Assembly (NCBI GenBank): GCA_036268455.1
Contig: DATAUD010000111.1
Coordinates: forward strand, 20,215 to 84,214
Length of the DNA: 64,000 bases
Direction of reading: 5' to 3'
Source of the DNA: DATAUD01 sp036268455
Lineage (GTDB): Bacteria > Verrucomicrobiota > Verrucomicrobiia > Limisphaerales > Palsa-1400
In this document: positions 27,893 through 35,763 of the stretch, one piece after another
Numbering within the stretch: position 1 is the stretch's first letter
Layout: the number at the start of each line of letters is the position of its first letter
The notes under the pieces: model-generated
What the model saw: the letters and a program-made list of their open reading frames with translations, nothing else
The model's database searches: none
Told to the model about the DNA's origin: nothing
Program-made: the position numbers and the translations under genes

Positions 27893-28743
27893 GCGCCCAT
27901 ATTGTCCAAATCCCGGAAATTGTAAAATCGAACTTCATTGTGGATATGGAAATCGGCGACGCTCCTTTTTTACCTGCTTTACGATTTTTAGCACTCTTCT
28001 CACGGGTTCCGATTCATCCGAGCCATCAGCCTCAAACTGATGGAAACGCGCCAAAAGTTCCGCCCGCTCCTTCTCTTGCTCGGATCGAATGATATCGCGG
28101 ACCACATCGGCCACACTGGAAAATCCGTGCGATATGCGACGCGAACTGAGCCAGGTCGTGTACTAACAGATTGTTGATCCGACATGACCTGGTGGGTCAA
28201 AGCAATTGTCACATATATGTTTGACCTTTTTCACAGCATATTTCCAGTCCGGCGAACTGCATGGCGCGTTTGATAATTTGCTTATGTAGTCGTTTACGCA
28301 TGTCTCCATTCTATCCAGGAATTCGTCGGCATTGACGCACTTCTCAGAAAAGAATGGAGTTTCATCTCTGACCACTCAGTATGCCCCGGTAGTTGGGCTA
28401 AAATACGCCTCGGGCCAGATGAGCAACGGTCCCTGATGGCTCCAAAAAAATCGATTGTTCGCACGTTATTCTCCAGTTTAATCATCCAATTTCCGACACC
28501 TTCGGTTACGGGTTGAGAGTTCGGGGAATCCTGTTGGTTCGCCGTGTTCCACAATTTCTATAACAAATCCACGAAGTAATCAGGGGATTGGTGCCTTGGC
28601 AGCCAAGTCGGCGGTAACCAGTTGCGAAATAGGTTCATGGCAGTCTGATCAATGATGTGGGCTGGAGCAACCGAAGCGTGTTTATTCGGGTGATATTTCA
28701 CGCTGTAATTGTGCTCGAATGACCCCAATCGGCAATAACAAGA
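27893..28743. other. Degraded 850-bp patch next to tRNA-Met fragment
   Basis: This is the longest stretch without an intact gene. It is more AT-rich than its surroundings and holds broken coding relics: the ParD-like fragment (27935-28200) and two overlapping frames on the minus strand (28163-28375 and 28294-28554) that read like protein but match nothing I know. It ends at a truncated tRNA-Met. I read it as the scar of a mobile or accessory insertion. Confidence 0.55.
27935..28200 (-). pseudogene. Frameshifted ParD-like (ribbon-helix-helix) antitoxin remnant
   Basis: Reading down the minus strand from 28162, an open frame gives RRISHGFSSVADVVRDIIRS followed by EQEKERAELLARFHQFEADG and a basic tail, ending at TGA 27935-27937. 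The xGxFSSxADVVRDxIR pattern is that of ParD-type antitoxins. The frame has no start codon and meets TAG at 28163-28165. The expected N-terminal end (VHDLAQF) is found one frame over, just upstream, so a single-base change has broken the gene. No ParE toxin is present nearby. Confidence 0.5.
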
Positions 28744-28751
28744 CCCGTTTC

Positions 28752-28821
28752 TGTGTCAGTTGGTTAGAGCGTGGGACTCATAAGCCCGAGGTCAGTGGTT
28801 CGATTCCACTCGCTGGCACCA
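28752..28821 (+). pseudogene. Truncated tRNA-Met (CAT), 3-prime portion
   Basis: The D-loop (AGTTGGTTAGAGC), anticodon loop with CAT at 28779-28781, a perfect T-arm (AGTGG-TTCGATT-CCACT), the 3-prime acceptor strand and an encoded CCA (28819-28821) are present. The matching 5-prime acceptor strand (expected GCCAGCG) and the 5-prime half of the D stem are absent. The sequence upstream (CCGTTTC) does not pair. This is a broken tRNA, of the type left when an element integrates into a tRNA gene. The P5CDH gene ends on the opposite strand inside it. Confidence 0.7.
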
Positions 28822-30394
28822 CTTCGATTTCCGGCGTAAACCCCCGGCGCATGTTGTTCTCCGTCACCACGCGGGGCAGCAGAAAGTCCAAGAGATAATC
28901 GCCGCCACCCGCCTTCGTGCCGCCGCCGGACATCTTGAAGCCGCCAAAAGGCTGCCGCGCAACCATCGCGCCGGTAATTCCGCGGTTGATGTAAACATTG
29001 CCCGCCTCCATCTCGGCCTTCACCAGCTCGATATTGGCCGGACTCCGCGAGAAAAAACCGCCCGTCAGCGCGTATTCCGTGCCGTTGGCCCATGCAAGCG
29101 CCTCATCGAGGTCGCGCGCCTTGAAAACGCACAGGACCGGCCCGAAAATCTCCTCCTGCGCGATCCGTGCTGACGGGGACACATCCGTGAAAATCGTGGG
29201 CCGAACGAAGTAACCGTCGCCTTCCGGGATTTGCCCCTGAAACGCCGGCTTCCCCTCTTGTTTTCCCAGTTCGATGTAACTCAAAATTCGGTCATAAGCC
29301 GCCTTGTCAATCACCGGCCCCACAACCGTGCCGGGTTCTTCAGGCGGACCGGATTTCAAGTCCCTGCACGCTTCGATCAACCGCTCCAACACGCGGTCGT
29401 AATTCCCTTTCACGACGATCAGCCGCGATAGCGCCGAACATTTCTGCCCCTGATAACCAAACGCGGAAGAGATGATGGCCGGCACCGCTTCATCGACATC
29501 GGCATCGTCATCGATGATCATCGCATTCTTGCCGCCCATCTCGCAGACCGCGCGCTTCAATTGTTTCTGCCCGGGTTTCATCCGCCCAGCCATTTCGTAG
29601 ATTCCCAATCCCACTTTGCGCGAGCCGGTGAAAGCGATCAAACTGACTTCCGGGTGTTCCGCCAGATACGCCCCGACTTCCTCACCTAAACCCGGCAAAT
29701 AATTCACCACTCCCGCCGACGCTCCCGCGCGTTGCAAAATATCCATCAGCCGCCAGGCAATGACGGAGGATTGCTCGGCTGGTTTCATGATGACCGTATT
29801 GCCCGCCACCATTGCAGCCGTGGTCATTCCGCAAAGAATGGCGAGTGGGAAATTCCACGGCGCGATTACCGCCGCGATTCCGCGTGGAACATAATGATGC
29901 AAATTCATTTCGCCCGGCACGTCATAATGGCGGACCGCGATGCGCCTCATTTCCTTCGCGTAGAAATTGCAAAAATCAATGGCCTCAGCCACGTCCGCGT
30001 CGCCCTCGATCCACGGTTTTCCTGTTTCGAAAGCCTCTAACGCGGCCAGTTCAAATCGCTCTTCCCGCAACAAGTCAGCCGTCCTTTCCAGCACGCCGGC
30101 GCGTTCTTCCGCACTCGTCTTGCTCCATTTAGGGAAAGATGCGCGCGCAGCGTTCACTGCCGCCTCCGCATCCGCGCGTCTGCCTTTGGCAACGCGTCCA
30201 ACAATCTCAGTGGGCCGCGCCGGATTGATCGACAACATATCGCGTTCCGTCCAAACCTCCTTGCCGCCGATGACCAGCGGATATTTCCGGCCAAATTCCC
30301 TTCGCGCCGCTTGCAACGCGTCTTTCATTCGCCGGCGATTGTCTTCGATCCTAAAATCCGTCAACGGCTCGTTTTCAAATTGGCTTTTATTCAT
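28778..30394 (-). CDS. L-glutamate gamma-semialdehyde (1-pyrroline-5-carboxylate) dehydrogenase
   Basis: A 538-residue aldehyde dehydrogenase that oxidises glutamate semialdehyde to glutamate with NAD, the second step of proline breakdown. The oxyanion Asn181 (APWNFPL), general base Glu285 (CEMGGKN) and catalytic Cys319 (GYQGQKCSA) are present. The late DYLLDFLLPRVVTENNMRRGF stretch matches the family end. The last dozen or so codons (VPASGIEPLTSGL) are the antisense of the tRNA-Met fragment, so the stop codon is borrowed from it. The start ATG overlaps the stop of the proline dehydrogenase gene (ATGA), showing a coupled operon. The enzyme is split from ProDH, not a PutA fusion. Confidence 0.93.
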   Translation of the reverse strand: MNKSQFENEPLTDFRIEDNRRRMKDALQAARREFGRKYPLVIGGKEVWTERDMLSINPARPTEIVGRVAKGRRADAEAAVNAARASFPKWSKTSAEERAGVLERTADLLREERFELAALEAFETGKPWIEGDADVAEAIDFCNFYAKEMRRIAVRHYDVPGEMNLHHYVPRGIAAVIAPWNFPLAILCGMTTAAMVAGNTVIMKPAEQSSVIAWRLMDILQRAGASAGVVNYLPGLGEEVGAYLAEHPEVSLIAFTGSRKVGLGIYEMAGRMKPGQKQLKRAVCEMGGKNAMIIDDDADVDEAVPAIISSAFGYQGQKCSALSRLIVVKGNYDRVLERLIEACRDLKSGPPEEPGTVVGPVIDKAAYDRILSYIELGKQEGKPAFQGQIPEGDGYFVRPTIFTDVSPSARIAQEEIFGPVLCVFKARDLDEALAWANGTEYALTGGFFSRSPANIELVKAEMEAGNVYINRGITGAMVARQPFGGFKMSGGGTKAGGGDYLLDFLLPRVVTENNMRRGFTPEIEVVPASGIEPLTSGL

Positions 30395-31755
30395 GGTTCC
30401 ACCTCGGTCGGATCGCGCAGCAGCGTCGAAGGTGGCACATGCTCATTAAAAGCGGCCCGCAAAAAACCCTCATTGGACGTGTTCTCCAGCAGCCGCCGGA
30501 CAAGATAACTCATGCCCGTTAGCGCGTCGCCGACCGGGCAATAGTCTCGAACTCGATAGCCCATATTCGTCAGCGCCAGTTTCACCGGTTCGGCCATTCC
30601 GTGCAGCATTTGAAACTCGATGCTTTGCCGGGGCAGCCCCAACTTTTCCACATGAGCAATGCAGGCCGCGGCGCTACGAACATTGTGCGTCGCAAAAGCA
30701 CAATGGACGGCCTCCTGGTTTTCCAACATGCGCCGGGCAAGCTTTTCATAGTTCGCATCCGTTTCGGCCTTGCTTTGAAACACCGGCAACGGCCAGCCGC
30801 GCTGGCGCGCCAGCACTGTTTCGTAGTCCCAATATGCCCCTTTGATCAGTCGAACTGTGATGCGCCGATTGCGCGCAGCCGCCCAATCGAGCAATTCGTC
30901 CAAGTCGCGCGCGGAATCGCGCAGATACGCCTGCAAGGCGATTCCGGCGTGCGGGTAGCTCCGCAACTCCGGTTCATCAAGCAGCCGTTTGAAGACCTCA
31001 AAAGTCACCTCCTTGAGCGCCGTGCTTTCCATGTCAAAATTGATGAAGACGCCGCGTTTGCTGGCCGCCAGCATGATGGGACGAAGGCGCGCCGAAATCC
31101 GCTCGATCGCCGTTTCCGGATCGGCCGGATGCGCCTGTGAATACAGCGCCGAAAGTTTGACGGATACATTTACCCGGGGAATTTCCCCCCGGTCATCGCA
31201 ATCAATCTGCTCCACTAACGGCCAGTTAACCGCTTCCCGCGCCAGACCGTCGATCAATTCGAGGTATCGGGTTTGATATTGTCGGGCTTCAAGTTCGCTG
31301 ACCGCCGTCTCGCCTAAAATATCCATTGTGAAGCCCAAGGGTTGGCGGCGCATTTTCCGCAGAGCCGGAATGGCTTCAACACCGTTGCGAGCGAGAATGA
31401 ATCTTTTCCCCAATTGCGCCACACCTTTGCGTGACGCGAACGCCACCAGCCAGGGAATTTTTGGTCCCAAATGGACGCCCCAACGCACCAGTGGCGGAAG
31501 CCCGCCCGCGGCTCCGCCCAAATACTCCTGTGCGTGCCGCGCGATTTCAGCAGAGGAATTGAGAGCCGGGAGGACATCCACAAAACGGAAAAGGTTCGTC
31601 TTCAGCGCCTCATTGCACATCGACCAATCCATCAGTTGGTCGGCGAATCCGCCACGATTGGCTTCTTTTATCTGGACGAATATCTCCAATCCGCGCGCTT
31701 CGATTTCCTGTTGCAGCGGCGCGCCGGAGTTTCCTGGACTTTGGCCGCTTATCAT
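30391..31755 (-). CDS. Proline dehydrogenase
   Basis: A 454-residue FAD-dependent proline dehydrogenase, which oxidises proline to 1-pyrroline-5-carboxylate and passes electrons to quinone. The beta/alpha barrel segments VNVSVKLSALYSQ, FINFDMEST, GIALQAYLRDS, VRLIKGAYWDYE, FATHNVRS and EFQMLHGM follow PutA-type domains. The LKGAYW-like motif supplies the FAD and substrate lysine/tyrosine. The end YCPVGDALTGMSYLVRRLLEN carries the arginines that bind the proline carboxylate. The N-terminal 100 residues resemble the helical PutA arm. The stop codon overlaps the start of P5CDH. Confidence 0.93.
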   Translation of the reverse strand: MISGQSPGNSGAPLQQEIEARGLEIFVQIKEANRGGFADQLMDWSMCNEALKTNLFRFVDVLPALNSSAEIARHAQEYLGGAAGGLPPLVRWGVHLGPKIPWLVAFASRKGVAQLGKRFILARNGVEAIPALRKMRRQPLGFTMDILGETAVSELEARQYQTRYLELIDGLAREAVNWPLVEQIDCDDRGEIPRVNVSVKLSALYSQAHPADPETAIERISARLRPIMLAASKRGVFINFDMESTALKEVTFEVFKRLLDEPELRSYPHAGIALQAYLRDSARDLDELLDWAAARNRRITVRLIKGAYWDYETVLARQRGWPLPVFQSKAETDANYEKLARRMLENQEAVHCAFATHNVRSAAACIAHVEKLGLPRQSIEFQMLHGMAEPVKLALTNMGYRVRDYCPVGDALTGMSYLVRRLLENTSNEGFLRAAFNEHVPPSTLLRDPTEVEP

Positions 31756-31819
31756 AAGATCCCTTCAGCAAATTTAACACAAAAACGCCACCCCTTCCAC
31801 GCTGTCGGTACAAGAAAAA

Positions 31820-31848
31820 ACCGGCTTCGCACGAGTGGCGAAGCCGGT
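31820..31848 (-). terminator. Rho-independent terminator of the RRM gene
   Basis: A perfect 10-bp stem (ACCGGCTTCG / CGAAGCCGGT) with a 9-base loop, followed on the minus strand by a run of six T residues. It lies 18 bases after the stop codon of the RRM gene, so it ends that transcript before the proline operon. Confidence 0.88.
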
Positions 31849-31865
31849 ATGGGAAGTGAAGTGAA

Positions 31866-32219
31866 TTAACGGCGCTGGAACTGACGGCGTTGACCGCCGC
31901 CTCCACCGCTACCGCCTCCACCGCCAAATCGTCGGCCGCCGCCACCGCCGCCTTCGGAAGGCCCGCGATCTTCGCGAGGACGGGCTTCGTTGACCGTCAG
32001 TGCGCGACCTTGAATTTCCTTGCCTGACAAGGCTTGGATGGCCGCTTCGGCCCCTTCGGGCGTGGCCATGGTGACAAAACCAAAACCGCGTGAACGACCG
32101 CTCATGCGATCAGTGATGAGGTTAACTTCAGAAACCGGGCCATGTTGCTGGAACAAATCCTGCAAGTCATTCTCGGTGGTGTCGAAGGAAAGATTTCCCA
32201 CGTACAATTTCGTATTCAT
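31866..32219 (-). CDS. RRM-domain RNA-binding protein with Gly/Arg tail
   Basis: A 117-residue protein with one RNA recognition motif (residues 1-80). RNP2 is LYVGNL and RNP1 is RGFGFVTM, and both carry the expected aromatic residues. The tail of about 35 residues is glycine- and arginine-rich (blocks of GGGGG, RR and QRR), which adds non-specific RNA binding. Such small Rbp proteins in bacteria are often cold-induced RNA chaperones. A 15-base palindrome (32254-32268) lies in the likely leader. The gene is monocistronic with its own terminator. Confidence 0.92.
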   Translation of the reverse strand: MNTKLYVGNLSFDTTENDLQDLFQQHGPVSEVNLITDRMSGRSRGFGFVTMATPEGAEAAIQALSGKEIQGRALTVNEARPREDRGPSEGGGGGGRRFGGGGGSGGGGGQRRQFQRR

Positions 32220-32253
32220 TTTCTCTATGGTTTTAGACTAGCTGGCTGGCTTC

Positions 32254-32268
32254 CGGGAACTGTTCCCG
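32254..32268 (-). promoter_or_regulatory. Palindrome upstream of the RRM gene
   Basis: CGGGAAC-T-GTTCCCG is a perfect inverted repeat with 7-bp arms, 35 bases before the RRM start codon. It could be a leader hairpin affecting translation or an operator. There is no T run, so it is not a terminator. Confidence 0.4.
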
Positions 32269-32448
32269 TCTTTCGGGTTTCAAATCATCACTGAACCGGG
32301 TTCACCTGAGGATTCACCATGTTGGAAGTTTGCTATGCAATCTAAACTCGCGATAACTTGGATGCGTGTCGCCAACAATGCAAGTATTATTTTTTGCTGT
32401 TTTATAACCCGTTGTCAGCCAAGAGTAGGCGCATATTTGGCCGTGGTT

Positions 32449-33003
32449 TCAGTTCCACGATAAATCGTCGGGGGCGTCCGCCAATAGGCGGTTTCGTGGG
32501 TCTTTTTGCAGGAGGATATTGCGCCAGAGTTTGTCCGGCTCTGGGCTGAAGATAAGTTCCAACGACGCGGGATGCACGAGCCAATCCTTGCGCGCCATCT
32601 CGCTGTCCAATTGCCCTGCGGACCAACCCGCATACCCGGCGAATAATTTCATCTTTTGCGACCCGGAATACGACTCGGTCAAATCCACCAGCGCATCCAG
32701 CGAATGCCCGAGGTTCAAATTGAGCATGACGTTGGAGTTGGGCAGAAGAATGTCGCTGTATAAAAAACTCAGGCTCTGCGGCTGAACCGGGCCGCCGATA
32801 AATAATTTCTGTTCCCGCACAGTCGCCGGAAGGTTGGCAACCACAGCGTCGCCGACCTTGCTGCCGGTCGCCCGATTGATCACCAAGCCAAAGGCCCCCT
32901 CCGCATTGTGCTGGCAAATCAAGACCACGGACCTGTGAAAGAAAGATCCGTGCAACTTGCCCCCGTCCAACAAAAAATTTCCTTGCAGCGATTCGTTCGT
33001 CAT
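32449..33003 (-). CDS. YqgE/AlgH family protein (DUF179)
   Basis: A 184-residue protein with the family pattern throughout: LQGNFLLDGGKLHGSFFHRSVVLICQHNAEGAFGLVINRATG, then LFIGGPVQPQSLSFLY and KLFAGYAGWSAGQLDSEM. It folds as a compact alpha/beta protein. The biochemical role is unknown, although AlgH affects alginate and other regulated traits in Pseudomonas. The gene stands alone between the RRM gene and transketolase. Confidence 0.92.
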   Translation of the reverse strand: MTNESLQGNFLLDGGKLHGSFFHRSVVLICQHNAEGAFGLVINRATGSKVGDAVVANLPATVREQKLFIGGPVQPQSLSFLYSDILLPNSNVMLNLNLGHSLDALVDLTESYSGSQKMKLFAGYAGWSAGQLDSEMARKDWLVHPASLELIFSPEPDKLWRNILLQKDPRNRLLADAPDDLSWN

Positions 33004-33066
33004 CCTGCCATTTTGAACTAATGTGGCTTATCTGGCGCCAACTGGCAAATGTGCGCGCTCTTATTC

Positions 33067-35136
33067 CTACTTATGACTGTGCGTCAGACTTTTGGCCGCC
33101 TGAATGAGTTTTTCCGCGGTCAACCCATGCTTCTCGTAAAGATTCTCCGCGACATAGGCCGATTGCCCAAACCCTCCCTCAATTCCCAGGGAGCGCATCC
33201 GGTGCGGAATGCCCGCTTGCGAAAGGGCGTGCGAAATCTGGGCGCCCATTCCACCGATGATCTGGTGGTCTTCGATCGTCACAATGCGGCCGCCGCATTT
33301 CTTCACCGCCGCGCCGATGGTCTCGACGTCCACGCGGTTGATGAATGGATTTGAAATCACCGTCGCGCCCACTTTTTGCTCCTTTAATTTGTGTCCGGCG
33401 TCGATTGATCTCCCGACGAGCGGACCGCAAGCCACAATAACAACGTCGCTCCCTTCCAAAAGAACTTGCGCCTTGCCCCATTCGTATTTAGCGCCTTCCA
33501 GCCAGTGGAGCGGATAATTTTCGCGTCCGACGAAAAAGATGACCGATTCACCGTCCTCGCCGTTTAGGCGGGCTTTGGCCGTTCGTTTGATGGCCTCATA
33601 CATCAAAGCTTCGGCTTCGTCCGCGCAGGAACATGCGACGACCACAGTGTGCGGAATGGGAGAGGTGGCCGCAAAGTAGGTCGTGGCTTGATGCGACGCG
33701 CCGTCCGCGGCGTCTTGAAAACCGACGTGAGAGAAAACGGCGATAACGGGAGCTTGCGAAAGTGCGGACATCGTCAACGGCAGATTTCCCTTGGTGACGC
33801 CAAATTGGCCAAACGTGTCAACGATTGGAATAAATCCGGCCTTGGAAAAGCCCGCGCCGGAACTGATCATGTTTGCCTCCGCCACCCCGAGATCGCGGAA
33901 ACGGTCCGGGAAGCTTTTCTGAAAAGTGCTCATGCCGGTCGAGCCGGCCAGGTCGGCGGAAAGAGAATAGACCGGCAAACCCTCCTGGGCGGCGCGAATG
34001 GCGCCCTTGGACAGTCCGCTTTGAATTTTCTCTTTCTTGGCGCCTGGAGGGGCCGGAGGTTTGGCTTTTTTTGCGGCCTCTTTTTCCTCCCAGCTCGTGT
34101 GCAAAGCCTTCGCCCAATTGGTCAATTCCGGCGGCACTTCGTTATCGCCCCAATAAATTTCGTCGAAAAAATCGACGATTTTTTCACCGTTGTGCAATGG
34201 AAACCCATGCCCGCCGGAGGCGCTTTCGACTGTGGACCGCACGCCGTAACCCTTGACCGTTTTTACCCAAAGGCAGACCGGCTTGCGCGGATTGGCACGG
34301 GCTTCCTCAAGCCCTTTTTCCACCGCGAGATAGACCGTCTGAAGATCATTTCCTTCGAGAACGCGGATGACGTTCCAACCAAGATCGCTCATGGCCGCGA
34401 AGGTCGGAACCATGCTGTAGGCGTCCGCGGTGATGCGGCCCGAAAGCTTGGTGTCGTTGTCGGAAACGACCATGAGGAACGGATTGATGTGGTCCTTGGA
34501 GGCAAGCCCGGGAATGGCCGCGAAGGCCTCCTTGGCTTCGCCTTCCATCGATGCGCCATCTGAAACTGTGCAAATCGTGACGCGGTCGTTCTTGCGAACT
34601 TTATCCGCCATCGCAAGTCCCTGCGCCTGCGGCAGCGCGGAGCTGAGGGGGCCGTTGCTCAACAAAACACCTTGCGGGTTCAAGTGCGATTCGCCGTGGC
34701 CGGTGTATTTGCTGTTAATCCCGCGGAACCCTTTGAGTTCTTCAAAGGTCAATCCGTCGAAGCCGTAATTGCACCGCAACGCGTAAATCCCGTTTTCCGT
34801 GTGCCCGGCGTCGTTGACAAAATTGTAAGCCTCGAACCACGGACGGCCTTTGGTGGCAAACATGATGCCGTGAATTGAGGACATGATTTCGGCAAAGGCG
34901 GCGGGACCGCCCCAGTGCGCGGCCGCCCCGCCATTGACCGCTTCCAAGTCAATGAGCGCGACGATGGCGCGCGTTGCCCGTGGGTCGCCGAGAACGACAT
35001 CCTCGCCTTTGGCGTTTTTTACCGTGACGGGGTATTTGGGCGGCCCTTTGGGAGTCGCGGCCAGTTTGGATTTGATTTTCAGCGGCGTCAGCGGAGGCGC
35101 TTCGACGGGTTTAACGGCGGATTTATCCTCGGACAT
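33067..35136 (-). CDS. tkt: Transketolase
   Basis: 689 residues from the ATG at 35136 (MSEDKSAVKPVEAPP). A longer reading to 35199 would run through the tRNA-Arg gene and is rejected. It transfers two-carbon ketol units using thiamine diphosphate. The ThDP/Mg region is recognised by VSDGASMEGEAKEAFAAI and DNDTKLSGRI. The pyrimidine-binding domain (YSLSADLAGSTGMSTF, RDLGVAEANMISSGAGF) and the C-terminal transketolase domain (SHALSQAGIPHRMRSLGIEGGFGQS) follow. A Lys/Pro-rich insert (about residues 335-360) links the two catalytic parts. The N-terminal 40 residues are an extension typical of this subtype. Confidence 0.93.
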   Translation of the reverse strand: MSEDKSAVKPVEAPPLTPLKIKSKLAATPKGPPKYPVTVKNAKGEDVVLGDPRATRAIVALIDLEAVNGGAAAHWGGPAAFAEIMSSIHGIMFATKGRPWFEAYNFVNDAGHTENGIYALRCNYGFDGLTFEELKGFRGINSKYTGHGESHLNPQGVLLSNGPLSSALPQAQGLAMADKVRKNDRVTICTVSDGASMEGEAKEAFAAIPGLASKDHINPFLMVVSDNDTKLSGRITADAYSMVPTFAAMSDLGWNVIRVLEGNDLQTVYLAVEKGLEEARANPRKPVCLWVKTVKGYGVRSTVESASGGHGFPLHNGEKIVDFFDEIYWGDNEVPPELTNWAKALHTSWEEKEAAKKAKPPAPPGAKKEKIQSGLSKGAIRAAQEGLPVYSLSADLAGSTGMSTFQKSFPDRFRDLGVAEANMISSGAGFSKAGFIPIVDTFGQFGVTKGNLPLTMSALSQAPVIAVFSHVGFQDAADGASHQATTYFAATSPIPHTVVVACSCADEAEALMYEAIKRTAKARLNGEDGESVIFFVGRENYPLHWLEGAKYEWGKAQVLLEGSDVVIVACGPLVGRSIDAGHKLKEQKVGATVISNPFINRVDVETIGAAVKKCGGRIVTIEDHQIIGGMGAQISHALSQAGIPHRMRSLGIEGGFGQSAYVAENLYEKHGLTAEKLIQAAKSLTHSHK

Positions 35137-35171
35137 AAAATTAGTGGGTAAAAATAAGGCCGGTTGGAAAA

Positions 35172-35248
35172 TGGTGCGCGCGGCGGGAGTTGAACCCACA
35201 ACCTGCGGCTTCGGAGGCCGTCACTCTATCCAGTTGAGCTACGCGCGC
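35172..35248 (-). tRNA. tRNA-Arg (CCG)
   Basis: A complete cloverleaf with encoded CCA. The acceptor arms GCGCGCG and CGCGCGC pair fully. The D-arm GCTC...GAGT, anticodon loop CTCCGAA (anticodon CCG) and T-arm GTGGG-TTCAACT-CCCGC are present. It lies just upstream of the transketolase start on the same strand. Confidence 0.95.
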
Positions 35249-35360
35249 AAAATTGACGCTCATACGATGCGAAATAAACTATGTCCCCTCCCGCGTGCGC
35301 CCGCAAGGAAGTTTCGGCGGCCCTTGCCAAACCGAAGGAGCGCGGCATAATGACCGCAAG

Positions 35361-35750
35361 ATGCTCAAATATGGCATTTTGAACCCGGCGCTGGCTTCGT
35401 TACTTTGTCGATTTCGTCATACCAATTGGATTGTGATCGCGGATCGCGGCTTTCCGTTTTGGCCGGGGCTGGAGACGGTGGATATCAGCCTCACGGACAA
35501 TATTCCGACGGTTCGCCAAGTGCTGGCGGCTTTGCGCGATGGATATGGTATCGGCGCGGCGCTCATGGCGGAGGAGATTCGCGGGAAAAATGAGCCGAAG
35601 GTGCTGGCGGATTATCAATCGCTTCTTCCTTCGGCGCAAATTGAATTTCTGCCGCACACGGAATTCAAAAAACGGGTGCCATCAGCAATAGGATTGATTC
35701 GGACGGGAGACACAACACAGTACGGAAATATCCTGGTGCAATCGGCGTGA
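35361..35750 (+). CDS. RbsD/FucU-family sugar mutarotase
   Basis: 129 residues from the ATG at 35361. The family signature ILNPALASLLCRFRHTNWIVIADRGFPFWPGLETVDISLTDNIP contains the conserved His of the pyranase fold and the Asp-rich strand. The end GLIRTGDTTQYGNILVQSA holds the Tyr-Gly-Asn typical of RbsD. These proteins interconvert pyranose and furanose or anomers of ribose or fucose. An upstream reading to 35253 crosses no feature but has an unlikely composition. The sugar substrate is not clear. Confidence 0.85.
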   Translation: MLKYGILNPALASLLCRFRHTNWIVIADRGFPFWPGLETVDISLTDNIPTVRQVLAALRDGYGIGAALMAEEIRGKNEPKVLADYQSLLPSAQIEFLPHTEFKKRVPSAIGLIRTGDTTQYGNILVQSA

Positions 35751-35763
35751 ATTTCCATGGAAT

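Noticed and set aside
35137..35199. N-terminal extension of transketolase
   Set aside because: The extra codons overlap the 3-prime end of tRNA-Arg. The ATG at 35136 gives the normal start.
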